Notes: generated by a model not told the origin, from the letters alone. A DNA stretch of 64,000 nt from Riptortus pedestris (GCA_019009955.1 CM032228.1:182970501-183034500), one strand, 5' to 3'. Numbered from the stretch's first letter, positions 12,540 through 25,229 are shown. Numbers and translations are program-made.

Positions 12540-13122
12540 AAACATCCTGATATTGACAGGTCACTAGATAATTGTATGTATTCCGTTGCAATAATTATTT
12601 TGTAATGATATTTGTCACATCGCTTGGAAATATAATAATAAAATCCAAAATAGTTGTAGCAGGATAAAAGACAAACCATAAACTTACGTACATTCGTAGT
12701 AGGGGCCTCACAGGTACTGTATAAAAAGCCTTTGAATAACATCTTAAAATTATAAATAGCAATGAAACTAACTACGAAACATAACTTTAATTTGAAAAAA
12801 AATAAGATTTTAGACAAAGAAAGAAATGACCAAACTACACATGACAGCTATTAAGTTTACGGATACCATTAAAATTTGGCTAATGGCCAAAGATATTTTA
12901 AAAATAAATATCCTCCAGTCGTCATTGATTTGAAACTATTCAATTCTCTTAACAGCTGATATTTTTACCACGGTTAAGAACAGCTGATGCTATTACCCAT
13001 TTAAAACAGCTGATGCCAACCTAGAACGTGGTGTCTAATTTTCCTTACATCGCCACAGTTGCGAAGCTCTAAATAAATAAATAAAATAATTTACCTTATA
13101 ACCTGTCAATATCAAGATGTTT
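12540..13122. mobile_element. Candidate MITE with 22-bp inverted repeats
   Basis: AAACATCCTGATATTGACAG at 12540-12559 (the repeat runs to 12561) is matched by the reverse complement of 13101-13122 with one difference over 22 bp, and weaker similarity extends a few bases on both sides. The 583-bp interval has no coding capacity. It contains three direct copies of AACAGCTGAT at 12951, 12979 and 13005. Superfamily not assigned. Confidence 0.5.
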
Positions 13123-14009
13123 GTAAAATATGAGCTATTATTTTCTGGAAGACGAGAGCTGGATTAGTAATAGATAGTGAATCGTAACATAAAATATCTG
13201 TAAATTTCAATACCAGTAGTAATGAATACATATTAATTAACAGTCGTAAAATTAAGTTTAAAGATTTAAGACATTCATAAGTTCTTGTTTTCTTAGAAAA
13301 GAAATTGCTCGTGAAAAAGTGGTTGAATGCCATGAAACTATATAAAACCCCTAGTCTCCACTCTTGCTAGGAAAAGGTGGTGTACTGTAGACAACCCTTC
13401 CTAATTAAGTCTCGGTTTCATAAAGAACGTTCGTGAAAATCAAGAAAGTATGGCTGATTTAATTAAAACAAGTTAACTCTAAAACATACTGAATGAGTTT
13501 AAATTTAAGTAATACTTCATAATTAGGATGTACATATAAGAAATGAACTGTGGAGTACAAAATAATTACTTCATTGAATTATTTAGCAGGCATACTTTAT
13601 ACGTGGTATTATTACTAACTCTGCCCGACTTCATGGAATTGAGTATATAACTGAATGTAAGGAGATGGATGCTAAAGCAGAAAGGTCTTGTTTCATTTCT
13701 GTAGACTTGTGATAAGGGAGCTTGGCTGGTAGAAATTTATCTGGCCCTAGCTCTATTCAGCTTTCATTGGAATAAATCAGGCGAGTAATAAACTATATAT
13801 TTCTCCACACATGAAAAGTTTAGATTTAGCAAGTCTATCTACATTAGCCCAAAGGGTTGATTATTTCTTACGAGTATTTCAAAGTTGGACCATTATCCGA
13901 CTCATCAAGAAGTGTATTTCACAACCAATATCGTTGACCTTTATTTGCTTCAAGCATTATTATTTACATTGTGCTTCGACTCCAGTAATGTCGAATTCTA
14001 TCGCACTTC
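13123..14009. other. AT-rich intron, no gene seen
   Basis: No feature recognised; two short overlapping frames at 13811-14091 run into the next HINE-like copy and are not genes. Confidence 0.5.
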
Positions 14010-14690
14010 TGGCAAATGTCCCTTAAGGGATATCTCCGTTACTATACGTCGGATCAAAAAATTGTATAGAACCAATCTTGCTGCACATTAAATATTCTAT
14101 AAATATTGTTATATAATATAGTTATATAAATATTGTTATCTTGAATATTAACCAAAATATTTGCATTTTTCAGCCTTCAGCAAACCCTTAATTCTATTCA
14201 TGATACATAAAAAATACTCCGTTATATAATAAATCGCATTATTCGAAGCTTAAATACCAAATATGTTTTCCAAGACACCTTTATTATACGAGATAGATGC
14301 AAATATATTCTTGTGACCCCTCGCCCCGCGTCTTAAGTTCTTGGACTACTAAAATTTGATTGATTGAAATCAAAATTATTCTGATTCATTATTAATTACA
14401 GTACTTGATATAGTAAATAGTTTTCAATAAAATGAATATGTTATATTCTGACATATTTCAGTAAGTGTTTCTCTTTCCTGTGAGAGGTTGGCAGGCCTAT
14501 TTGTTTGCATTTCACATGCTTCCCGTCTGGATGTTATAAGAAATTCACTGAAAGATTTCATATTACCCTTTGTATTTGTTCCTTAATATTCACGGTGGTG
14601 TTGTGTTACCAGTATGTAGATTTATCTATTGTTAAACTTGACAAAAGGAAATCTGCTTAGTTTACGTTGCCCCTGCGTGGCGGAATGTTT
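14010..14690 (+). mobile_element. HINE-like element, copy 2 (left deletion, long centre)
   Basis: The left palindrome remnant (GTCCCTTAAGGGATAT) is joined directly to the CTCCGTTACTATACGTCGGA block, so the TA tract and G-rich block are missing. The centre (TTTTCAGCCTTCAGCAAACCC, CATTATTCGAAGCTTAAATAC, then AAATTTGATTGATTG) is shared with the copy at 40946-41888. It ends GGAAATCTGCTTAGTTTACG and a mutated hairpin. Confidence 0.65.
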
Positions 14691-16147
14691 TTTTCAGTGC
14701 ACTCAGGCACAGGTTTTTGGTTTTATTTTACATAGGACCCTCTCTGAGAGGGTAAGTGAGGATAGAATGGATTGACGTCATCTGTATGTTTTTCCATTAC
14801 GCGGGAGTTCTGGCCTTTTATAGTTGACTTTTATTAAATAATATATCAATATATTGCATTTAAAATTATTGTAATGACGGTATTCTATTAATATCACATC
14901 ACATTCAATGACTATTATTATTATCTAAGAAAATATTGATTACAAAAATATATGAATACATACATACGGTTACTTCTCTTAGGCTCTAGCTTACATAATA
15001 TAAATATGTCACAATAAGTAATGTTTGCCAGCAGGAAAGTAATGCCTGAGTTTTCACCCCTTGTGACAGCACGTACGAGCAAACTGGTCTGTACTATCAA
15101 CAAAGACTTGGTTGGGAACTGCGCAATGTTTGCTAAGATTGTCAGTTCCTCTAGCAAACTCTCTTCCTCCTGTGAGAGGCTTTTGTCAATTTCTCTATCA
15201 CGAGAGTTATAATGTCTCTTCAGGGACATGACTAAAAAAAACATAATAAGACTAAATACACATATTCAGTCCATGACCGAGGGAGAACCTTCTCTAGATC
15301 GTTATACGTTCTAGACGTTACAGAAAACGCAAAACATGTAGAACAGATATTTAATAAGGTTTTTAAAAAAAATTGACGTGTATAATACATATTGAAATTT
15401 CGTTGTGTCCCTGTCATATTATGTTTATTTTGATTTCCATTGAAGTTCGTTATGTGTTACAAAGACTACAGGCTATTTAGCCAACGACATGACTACAGAT
15501 TTTATTTAGAGTGCCATCCAAAAAATAAATTCAATTTCCTCAAGAGAGGATTCAGCCCACGACTCAATTTTATCCGATTACTAGCGCACTAAGACCCTTG
15601 ACACACACGGCTAACCTGAGCCAGATGTTGTGTATTGAAATGTACGATGCTTAGGACTATAGCTCCATTTCATAAGCGAAATCCCTAAAAAAAATACTCG
15701 AGAGAGAGAAATTCCTCATGTAGTTCGGAATATGTTTGTCAATTAGAAGGAGTCATGTAAACAGACTGTAGTAGCTTGCTAAATATTAAAGAATGAATGC
15801 AAAATAGGTTAGTCAGAAACACTTTTGTGTCTCCTCACAATTTATAAATAAATGTTTCTGATTAACCTGATTCATCACCCTCACCACCAACTCAAAATAT
15901 ATTGGAGAATTAATGAAAATAGAACTCTTTTCTGCTAAAATAAAAGTTATTACATTTATTTCAAAGTATAGAATTGATGAACATTTTTGAGGAATACCGA
16001 GTAAACATGTGAATTTAATAAGTGTGCCTTTCTTCTAAACAATGGTTTCCATTGGTTGGTTTAATTATTTTACCCCTTCACTAGAATGGCTTATTGGATA
16101 AATGCCCGTAATGCAGAATGCAGATTATTTTATCTAAGATAATTAAG
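14691..16147. other. AT-rich intron, no gene seen
   Basis: Frames of 107 and 63 codons overlap on opposite strands at 14921-15244 and have no known motif. A possible SINE head ending GGCTAACCTGAGCC sits near 15603-15621. Confidence 0.45.
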
Positions 16148-16612
16148 AAAGTCCGTCACGCAGGGGCTGCGTAAACTAAGCAGATTTCCCACGTGAAGTT
16201 TTACAATAATGAAATTTCAGAATAGAGAGTAAAACAGTTACGGGAACGGCCCGAACTAGCTCTTGACGGAAACTCATGACTAGACCCGAAGTTAGCCGAT
16301 CTCAACTCAGAAGCTGAAAACAGAAAAATGCAAATATATCGGTTAATATTCAAGATAGAGAATAAATGTATATAACAATATTTATATTAAATTTAATTTG
16401 CAATATGATTGGTTCTATACAATTTTTCGATTCGATGCATAATAACGGAGATATTTCGAATTTTTGAAAATCTCCCCCTCTAAACCCCCCCTCCTCCCAC
16501 TGGTCCGATTTCAGCCGTTAACGAACTTGATCTTCCTTTTTACATAAAACGATTAAATACCGAGTTTGGTGACGATTAAACAAAAATTGCGACCGCTAGA
16601 GTGTTAACAGAC

Positions 16613-16673
<61 letters not shown>

Positions 16674-16812
16674 ATATATATATATATATATATATAGTTT
16701 TGAACGGACCTCATTTTCGTCATCTCCTGGGTGGACATTTGAGGAAATTTTTCGAAAATCGCGTCATGAGTACGACCTCAATAGCTGATTTTCCTTAAGG
16801 GAAATCTGCTAA
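16148..16812 (-). mobile_element. HINE-like element, complete copy 3
   Basis: Read on the minus strand it begins TTTTTAGCAGATTTCCC and ends with the hairpin and GACGGACTTT, flanked by T-rich host DNA on both sides. The TA tract is at 16616-16696. The centre (GACTAGACCCGAAGTTAGCC on the plus strand) is of the same type as copy 1. Confidence 0.75.
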
Positions 16813-17680
16813 AAAGAGAATGTCATTTAGGTTATACAATTGGAAATGCATTGTAAATAATTACCATTTATCTGGGGTCGGGTATATTTTAAATCTTGAG
16901 TGCATTTCTTCTTTTGACAAAACATTTTCCATAAATTACAATAATAAGGCCCTAATTGCATAAAAATGTGAAATAAGTTTTACTTAGTTATTAAACGAAA
17001 TAAGGGATTTACTTAGTCACTTTTGAATATTTCATGGTAAATAGGGGACAAGGGGAAGGATGCTTATCATTTCGCTGCTTATGTGTTATTGAGGAAAGCA
17101 AAAAGGCTTGTGGTTGACCACTGATAAGTATAACGGTTGAAGGGGAGTTTCTCTTTGGTCATACTTATCCTCTTAACTAGCCCTAAATGAAGGGGCGGTG
17201 TAGTGGTTTGGGGTGGAATCCAAATAAGCTAAAGTATTGCAAGTTAGAGAAAGTATCAACTCTCTAATTCTTTCTTTCTGCCCGCCAGCCAGAACAACTT
17301 TTATTCACTCACATTTCCTCTCAAACTCTCTCATTACTATCTCCGTATTCACCGCAGAATTTTTAATGAATCTCAACTAATTGTTGATACTTTGTTATAT
17401 CATTTTATCCCAGAAAAAAAAGGATAGACCCTTGTATTATTAAAATTCTTTCCCCTTTTAACAACAAGCTCAGTGTTTCTTTATGTCGTTTGATAATCAT
17501 AGAGCCTTCTGTCTTTCAGTTTTTCCTCTTTTAATTTAAATTCACATAATTTATATAGGTAGCTATAGAAAATATGTCTTTGCACACATTTCATTTTTAT
17601 GAAATCATGTATGGATTATGATTGAGGGTAGACTAATAGAGAAAGATGTGTAGATAACGTTCAGTCCTTTTTGTGGTTTC
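16813..17680. other. Intron with a slightly GC-richer patch, no gene seen
   Basis: 17040-17340 is less AT-rich, with CT-rich runs, but no coding or repeat signature was recognised. Confidence 0.45.
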
Positions 17681-17683
17681 TAC

Positions 17684-18110
17684 ATGAACTAAGCAGATTT
17701 CCCATTCACTAGAATATCATACACTGATTATCTTATCCCAACACCATCTCCTGTAGTAATAAGCATATGTAAGCTGGAATTAAAATATTAGTTCAACTTA
17801 AGACGTTTAGACTCAGGTACTTAGAATGAAAATCAGGTAAAAGAAGCGGGTTTTCACAAAAGGCTGCACCCCAAAAATACAATTATCTCTATTAATATTC
17901 TAGGAAGAGAAAACATTTATAACACAACAGTTGTATGCAGCTAAAATTCTCAACATTAGTTGTATAAAGTTTTTTCCATTCGATTCATAGTAACCCAGGT
18001 ATTTGGAATTTTCAATTATTCCACTCTCTAAACCACCCTCCCCGAAGGCGATTTCTCGCATTACCTAATCTTTAGTTTTTTTAAAATTTGAAATTGCGTT
18101 TACGTAGGAT
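17684..18110 (-). mobile_element. HINE-like element, decayed copy 4
   Basis: Right terminus (GAACTAAGCAGATTTCCCAT on plus) at 17684-17703, then TTTTTTCCATTCGATTCATA and CCACTCTCTAAACCACCCTC blocks of the family in correct order. No TA tract or left end is recognisable. Confidence 0.5.
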
Positions 18111-18180
18111 TTTTTCTAATGGTAGTTTAAAATCAATGTGTGGAGAATTTTAAAATCAGATTTGTGTCAACACCATCAGC

Positions 18181-18540
18181 ATGTGAGAACTTTGGTTAGT
18201 TTACGCACCTGGGCGACTTTTAGCAGATCGAGTTCTCGAGTTTTTAATACTATCCGCTAATATTCCTTGATTCTACCCTGGCGATGACGAAAATGATGTC
18301 TGTTCAAAACTGTGTATAAACATGAATATTTAGTCAACTGTCTCAGTTTTTGTTTGGTCAAATTCTTAATATTTACATGTTTTATGTAAAACTAACGATC
18401 AAGTTCGTAAACGGTTGAAATTTGGCCAGTGAGAATGGAAAGGAGAAGAGGGAATTTCGAAATATCCACCTTATACGTTGGATCGAATGTTTTTATTGTA
18501 TAGAACCACTCTTATTGAAAATATAATTACGTTTAAATGT
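18181..18540 (+). mobile_element. HINE-like element, decayed copy 5
   Basis: Starts with a right-end scrap (TTTGGTTAGTTTACGC), then a diverged left half: GATGACGAAAATGATGTC, TGTTCAAAACTGTGTATA, GATCAAGTTCGTAAACGG and GAATTTCGAAATATC. TA tract lost. Consecutive with copy 4 in opposite orientation. Confidence 0.55.
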
Positions 18541-19308
18541 CGTGGTGTGCGCCTCTATATTTTGGTTCTACTAAAGCATCATTCAGACTTGCAGTGCTAC
18601 CACGGTTTGAGTTACTCTAACAATATTACATAAGGTTGTCCAACGATTCCCAAACCTCCCATTATACTGCAAAGATGAGTTTTTTTTTTTTTTTTCTATA
18701 ATTATTATCCATCATTTTCGTGTTGGGGTATATTTTATATAATTTTCTATTTAACAATATTATATCATACATTTTTTTTTAGTTTAACGAGAAATAGTTA
18801 TTTTTACCAACTATAGAATCCCCAACCCTCCTAGAAAATAAAATAAATAAACGCAGGATATAGAAAATTTAGAGGAAACGATAAGTTTATGTTTATACGA
18901 AATAATTTCTGGAATGGCTTTGAAGTCGGTTAAGTCAACAGAAACCGTCAGCTAAACCAACTCGAAACAAATTGATGAACATCAAAGGCGTTCTTTCTTT
19001 TCATATCATTTAGCTCATTTTTAAAATGCTTTTTTTCCTTCTTTTTTTATTTCTTTCCCTTTTACTGATTGATATACTTTTATAATTCTAATTTAAAAGT
19101 GAGAGCAGAGAAGTTTAATTCATTACAAGCGTTACAAAAGTAAAAAAAAAAAAAAAGTTATAATGAAGTAATCTAATAACGTTTGATGCAACTGCTATTT
19201 TATTCGGGTGATGTAATAATACAAATTAAATTTTAAAAAGTAATGAATACTCTGGAACCTTATTATTATTAACTAAATATCTAGTTGGCTAGTCATAGGA
19301 GTTCATTA
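18541..19308. other. AT-rich intron, no gene seen
   Basis: Poly-T and poly-A tracts and low-complexity AT sequence; nothing recognised. Confidence 0.5.
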
Positions 19309-19768
19309 CAGTAGAGCGTCGTTTATCCGAACTAATTGTGATCGCGCACGTTCGGATAATCGATTTGTTCGGATAACTAGTTTTTTTAAGAAAATAGGAT
19401 AATTGTATAAAACACTTTGTATTCATCATTACAATTACATATTACATATTAAAATACATACTTCCGACGCGCATGAACTGTTGTCTAGAACTGACCTGCA
19501 AAAAGAGTGGGAGAGGCGGAAGGGCTGACATCCCGCGTTTCCAGCCGCGGAGTAGACTTCCATTTCAGGGAAACAGAAAGAAGCTCTGATTCCCCGAACG
19601 GTAGGGCTCAGTCAGTCCCGCGAACACAAAAGGAGGGAACCCAGCCTTTTCCGTTCTGCTAAAAAGTTATTCACGCTCTAAACATGGCATTGCTTCAAAG
19701 AATACATATTCTTGAAATTTTCAACTTCTTCATTCTGTATATAATACAGCATGCAAATTGAAATATGT

Positions 19769-19801
<33 letters not shown>

Positions 19802-19837
19802 TTTCCAAAGCGCGTTCGGATAAACGACGCTCTACTG
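19309..19837. mobile_element. Pogo/Tigger-like MITE
   Basis: Perfect 24-bp terminal inverted repeats (19309-19332 and 19814-19837) begin CAGTAGAGCGTCGTTTATCC. They are flanked on both sides by TA (19307-19308 and 19838-19839), the target duplication of Tc1/mariner-pogo elements. Subterminal copies of GTTCGGATAA at about 19349 and 19368 echo the termini. The GC-richer interior at 19490-19660 and an A-run at 19771-19800 do not encode a transposase. The CAGTAGAG...TTATCCGAA type of terminus is characteristic of pogo-related elements. Confidence 0.85.
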
Positions 19838-19904
19838 TATTTTAATTCCATTTATTCCCGTTAAGATTAATAATTGAAATTTTACTAATGACTTGATATT
19901 CGAA

Positions 19905-20362
19905 ATAACTCGAGTTAACGCAATTTTTGTTTGATCGATACAAAACTCGTTATTAAACGTTTTATGTAAACTTGAAGTTCAAGTTCGTTAACGGCTAAAC
20001 TCGGACCACTGTGAGGGGGGGGGGGAATTACAAAAATTCAAAATATCTCCGTTATTATGCGTCGGATCGAAAAATAGTGTATAGAACCAATCTTATTGCA
20101 AATGTAATATTGTTACGTACATTTTTTCACTATCTTGATTATTAACTGAGATATTTGCATTTTTTAGTTTTTGGTCTTCAGTAAAGCCCCACTCCTACTC
20201 ATCTCATATTAACAATATTCTATCATGTTATGAAGAGCTTTATTTGAAGCTTAAATACCAAATATTGTTCTCGTTGAACTTTTAAAATTTTGAGATAAAT
20301 GCAAATACGTGACGCACGAGGGAAATCTGCTTAGTTAACGCGGCTCCTGCGCGACGGCAAAT
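19905..20362 (+). mobile_element. HINE-like element, copy 6 (5'-truncated)
   Basis: Begins inside the AATTTTTGTTTGATCG block, continues through ACTCGTTATTAAACG, poly-G at 20017-20026, CTCCGTTATTATGCGTCGGA and a short centre. It ends GGGAAATCTGCTTAG, hairpin, GCGACGGC. The left palindrome and TA tract are missing. Confidence 0.65.
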
Positions 20363-20379
20363 GGCTGCAGAACGGGCTC

Positions 20380-20780
20380 AGGTTTGTGATGAGGGCTAGT
20401 GTTGATAATTAGTGGAGAGGAGGACAGGAGGTTGAAGAAAAGTAGTAGTTGAGGTATGGAAGGGCTGATGGAGGAGATAGGCCGGATTGGCTATCTGCTC
20501 AGTGATACATTGCCTCCTAGAGCCAATTATCACAGTCGATATATCGGGGACGGTTTGACCCTGTCAACCCTACCTTATCCGTCGCTTCGTCTCTCTTATC
20601 AGTCTCCATACCCGCCCAGATCGCGCCGTCAATATCCTCGCACCCGCCCTCTCATACACTCTCGCCATCCAATTATGCTTCCTCCTGTTTATTTATGGTG
20701 TTCGTTATTGTCTCCCACAATTCCTCTATATCCTTCCAACAATGGTCGCTTTTCGATATGGACTATGAAGCCATCTGTGT
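20380..20780. other. GC-richer island, no gene recognised
   Basis: A 108-codon frame at 20456-20782 (+) spans this CT-rich, GC-richer patch, but its product (rich in Pro, Ser, Tyr and Arg) matches nothing I know and lacks splice or start context. Listed as non-coding, possibly regulatory. Confidence 0.3.
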
Positions 20781-21062
20781 AGGTCGCTGCATATCACAGC
20801 TTACACCATTACACTACTCACTGGATTTAAATACACAAGTTTCGTGCATATTCGATCCCTATGAGATCGCTAAGCAGACAAGATATAAAATATAAGCTGA
20901 TATTGATTAGCTAAAGTAGCATAAGGTAAAATCGGGTGAGTGGGTGTGTGGGTTTATAGAAGGTTGAAGTCTAAAATACCAATTCCTAAAATAAAAATTG
21001 ACTTAAGAATTAGGTATGTAACAAGTGCGCTTAGTATTTTAGTAGAAGGTTTTTAGCAGGTT

Positions 21063-21284
21063 GTGCTTGAGGAAAAATCAACTATTAAGGTAACAAGGAC
21101 TGATAACCCTATATGCAAATTCAGCAAAAAACACCTAACGATAAAACACATACTGACAGACTGCATCCAACGAAAAAACCTTCACATACCCTACAATATG
21201 ACAGAACTATCATCTGACGGCAGCCACTATATTCCACAAATACTAACAAATCTAAAGCATATAAACATTTACAAATGCATATAG
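21063..21284 (+). pseudogene. Non-LTR retrotransposon 3'-end remnant (C-terminal zinc-binding region)
   Basis: The frame contains PICKFSKKHLTIKHILTDC, which matches the C-terminal Cys/His region of jockey/I/R1-type LINE ORF2 proteins (Cx2C...TxxHxLxxC). The second Cys is replaced by Ser here. RNase H and reverse transcriptase domains were not recognised upstream. Dead fragment; clade assignment uncertain. Confidence 0.5.
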
Positions 21285-21775
21285 TATAAAATAGAATAGG
21301 TCTACAGCTAAAATGATTTAAAAGGGATAACTTTTATTATATTCATTCAAAGCACGGATATGAGAAACACTCAGATATTTAAGGAATATTTTTCATAATA
21401 TAAAAATAAAGTACAACCAAGGTGTACATGATGGAATAAATGTATTATTGCCAATCACCATTGAGTGGCGCACAAACCAAATAAAACAAAAATATTAAGG
21501 ATATATGTATGTTGGGATTTTAGAAAAATGTATTCAATTATGCATCGACCCTACCTATATAATGAGCGATCTATGTTCTTCATGTGTTATGATCTGGGAT
21601 AGAAGCTATCACTGTCTGTGGGTTTTGACTTAATGTTACAGCCATCCGCGTTTAAATAAATGCAGACTTCTTCAGAGCCCTTCGGATAATACTTAATGTA
21701 ATTTTCAGCACGAATACTTCAAAAATGTGTATGTCGTGCAGGGATGGTGTTTGATAAGTGCTCTAGAGAGTCTGT

Positions 21776-21806
21776 CTTGCGTTAACTAAACAGATTCCCC
21801 ATTTAC
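21776..21806 (-). mobile_element. HINE-like right-end scrap
   Basis: CTTGCGTTAACTAAACAGAT followed by TCCCCA is the minus-strand form of the family's right terminus; the rest of the element is not recognisable. Confidence 0.4.
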
Positions 21807-22264
21807 AAGAGTGGCTGATACCGATAACTTGATACTCTACGACTCCTATAGTAAAGCCTTGATATAAACCGAACTTGAAATTAGAGCTGGTCATGAAATA
21901 TTTAATGAGAAAGTACTACTTAGGAGCAAAATTACAAAACTCTTGTAAAATGAGTTTGAAAGAAAACTAGACAATAAGTTTAATACAATCCTCGTAATTA
22001 GGAGGACACGAATATGTTGTTTACTCTTTCCAAAGCCAACGACCAAAATGGGCCATGACGAGATGTGACGACTCTCGAATTATCACAAATATGGATGTCA
22101 CGAGCATTTGGAATTAAGTTTCAATTAACATGCTCAGTTGCTTGAATTATTTACTTGGTATAAAGTGGTTTATAAGAAGGAAAAATATAGCCAACAGAAA
22201 CAGATATACTTATACTGAATAAAAAAAATCAAATATTGTAGGATGTGCATATATTTATTTATTT

Positions 22265-22266
<2 letters not shown>
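21807..22266. other. AT-rich intron, no gene seen
   Basis: Nothing recognised. Confidence 0.5.

Positions 22267-22314
<48 letters not shown>
22267..22314. repeat. (GT)n microsatellite
   Basis: An uninterrupted GT run of about 48 bp. Confidence 0.95.
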
Positions 22315-22318
<4 letters not shown>

Positions 22319-22580
22319 ATATTTTATATCAAATAAAAACAAAGGTAAAATGACAACTGAGTTATTAAAACTCTTTAATCATTTAACAATATATAAAATT
22401 TACTAATAGCTTATACCAAAGGTACTTGGAAAAAAAACAAAACAAAGATTTCACAGGTTAAAAGTAATTTTTAGAATAAAAGTAAGTTACAAAAGTACAT
22501 TTTCAATGTGTATAGAACTGAAAATTTCTGCTAAAATAGAAATTAATTAAATAGTAAGGTCATGAGTAATATGTTTATAT

Positions 22581-22608
22581 ATTCTTTTCTTTTCTGTTGC
22601 AGGTAAGT
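22581..22608 (+). promoter_or_regulatory. Candidate recursive splice site (ratchet point)
   Basis: A pyrimidine-rich tract (ATTCTTTTCTTTTCTGTTGC, 22581-22600) leads straight into AG at 22601-22602 and then GTAAGT at 22603-22608. An ideal 3' splice site is thus fused to an ideal 5' splice site with no exon between. In Drosophila and vertebrate long introns this arrangement marks recursive splicing, in which the intron is removed in steps. It lies on the same strand as the Rbp6-like exon, 31.9 kb upstream of it. Strong by motif; use in vivo is inferred. Confidence 0.65.
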
Positions 22609-25229
22609 TTCGTCGTTCAGTAATGTGAAGCTCTGTGAGTATAATACTGTTTAATGAGTGCGTTATTTATTTATGAGCTTGCGAGGAAGATAAATAGGGT
22701 CTTAACACCTATGTGCAACGAATCGCTATAAAATGTTTAAAACAAACAACAACAAACTTCATACATAAGGGGCATAACATGTTCATCCCCCTGTGTACCA
22801 AATTTTTCGGACACACACTTTTTGTTTTTATTCTGTTCATTCCATCACACCTTAATTCATCCATACTTATTTGTCTATTATTTATTTATTTATTAATAAA
22901 TAAATGCGCGGTTTAGAAATGATTCAATTCGGGGAAGGGGCGTCAGTAACATCAAGGTTTTTAATTTGTAATTAAATTTCATATATTCAGCTTATTGACT
23001 GAGTGAATATTTTTAAGGCAATGAGGACGATGCTATTAGTTCTTGTGTGATAGAGGTACAAATTCAAATTTAGAGCCTACTACAACTTTACTATTTTAGT
23101 TTTAAAGTTGGGTTAAATGACCTTCCTGAAACCAAGAATTTAAATCACATTTTTATATTATCTCAAAGCAAATATCTAGATTAATTCTTCAAGTTATGGC
23201 TGCTGTAAAGGCTTGCTATTAACCCTTCCTACATAAATGTTTCCTATTCCTAATCCTCTTTTTTTTCTATTTCTGTTGTAACTAATACTCTAACAACTCA
23301 TTTACACAGTATATACATGTTAGAACTTAATTTATTTATCATTGAAGAAAATTGTGTCAATAATAACTAGATCAAGATTTGAATTTTCTATGGGTAAATG
23401 TGCTAGCATCAAAAAGTCGAAGGCTTCCATTTGGTAGGATTGAGAACCCATGGTAGTAAGCGTTAAGTGATTCTTTTTGCACTTGAAGACGTTAAGACCC
23501 CCATCTTCGCGACGCCAGCATATTAATATTAAAATATGATATACTCGATACGCCCTAGGCTTGTAAAAGAGGGCGAAGGTATATTTGTAAATAGAAGGTT
23601 AGGGGAGGGGATAGTATTGTGGGGTGGCCGATTTGTGCAATATGTGTCAGACAGCGGGTGCTGGATGGAATTGATTGGATACACAGCCATTGCACAGGCC
23701 CGAGACCCACACCAGCCCTAAAAGCCGGCTCTACATTCGACAGGCAAAGCCCCTCTGAATGTAGAGTTGCTTGATTTTATATTCTGCCGGCATATCTCAA
23801 ACTTTGACATTTCTCATTCCTCTCCTCTCGGCAAGGGGGAGTGACGAGAGGCGGCTCAGCTACTTTCACCCAAAAGCAGTGACAACATTTGGCCCCGACA
23901 TTTCTTAATTTACATTTCATGACATTCAATTATAATAGGGTCTTCCCTCCGTCCCCTAAATTGGGGATTGGAATTACAAATAGCTTATTCCGACTTACAT
24001 TATTTATTTTTATCACATAGCTCAGCTGTTTTTTTTCTTTATTAATTTAATTCTTATTACTCATTCTGACAAACCCATCCTATTTGGAACACGCAACGCA
24101 AAAAAGAAGATTTCATGATTTACAAGATTATGTTTTACTTATTTATAGAAATGAAAACTATAATAACATCATTTAATTAATCGTCTTATTTCGGTTAACT
24201 GAGATAAATATTAGATAAATTATTAGAAAAATGCAGCATACCAATAGCCTTCCCGTATAATGACATAACTAAAAGATACTACGAAAGTGAAGAACAATTA
24301 GTATCATGCCCTATAGTGAATCAAAGATTGAACTTACAATCTACTACTATTTTTTACTGCTTAATAGAAATATTCTTTCAGCCAATGGTATCTGAAATTA
24401 TTTCATAAATGTCACTAAGAAGGTACCTATTAAAAAACATAAATGATTAGCAATTTAATTAAACTACACATGCCAATTTCATGGCTGCAAGCATTTACAC
24501 TGGGAAGATGGTTCAGGTACCAGTCTCGAGTTTTAATTAACGCTGTCAGTCTACTGGGTACAACTGATTTGAGGCCTATCTTGGTTCACGTGGGTTGTGT
24601 TTTGTTGTAAGAAATGATGATTATTTACTTTAACCTATGACCGGAAATGTCTCTTTTTTTAATTAAAGACATCTTATAATCATGAATCTATAAATAATGT
24701 TTTATTGCTGGAGCTAGGGAGAAATTATTTTATTACAGTTTTTACGTACGTTATTACAGTTTTTGGCTACAAAATATTTTGTAGAAACATGTGGACAATT
24801 GTTGGTGGAATTTGAGGATGCTTTCAGTGATAAAAAAGAATAAACCTATTGCTATTGTGGTCATGGAATCTTAATCATTGGTTTGTTTAATAAGTGGTTA
24901 ACTGCAACTTGCAAGTTCCTGGCCCATGCCTTAAATCTATTATGCCATTACCATGACAGCCTCGTTGTCCTATTCATTACCAAGTCACTTTTTGCCAGGA
25001 AAACATATTTATTAATTTCTAGCATTAGAAATAAACTAAAACAACTCTAGTTAATACATTTGAATTCAGTAAGAAACCAAAATTAATCCTATCATATAAC
25101 TTTTGATAAATGTGGCAGTATTGCTGAGGTAGGGGAATTATTTGTTCTCTTTCTTTAACAAAGTAAAAAGGACAACCCCCCCCCTTCCGAACTGTACTAA
25201 CAATAAGGCATGTAGATGAAAGAGATTGG
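22609..25229. other. Intron, mostly AT-rich, one GC-richer island
   Basis: 23500-23900 is less AT-rich, including a 61-codon frame (23536-23721) without recognisable motifs and a purine-rich patch GAGGCGGCTCAGC. The remainder is AT-rich, without genes or repeats I could name. Confidence 0.45.

Noticed and set aside
20456..20782. 108-codon ORF in a GC-richer island
   Set aside because: Pro/Ser/Tyr/Arg-rich from CT-rich DNA, no family resemblance.
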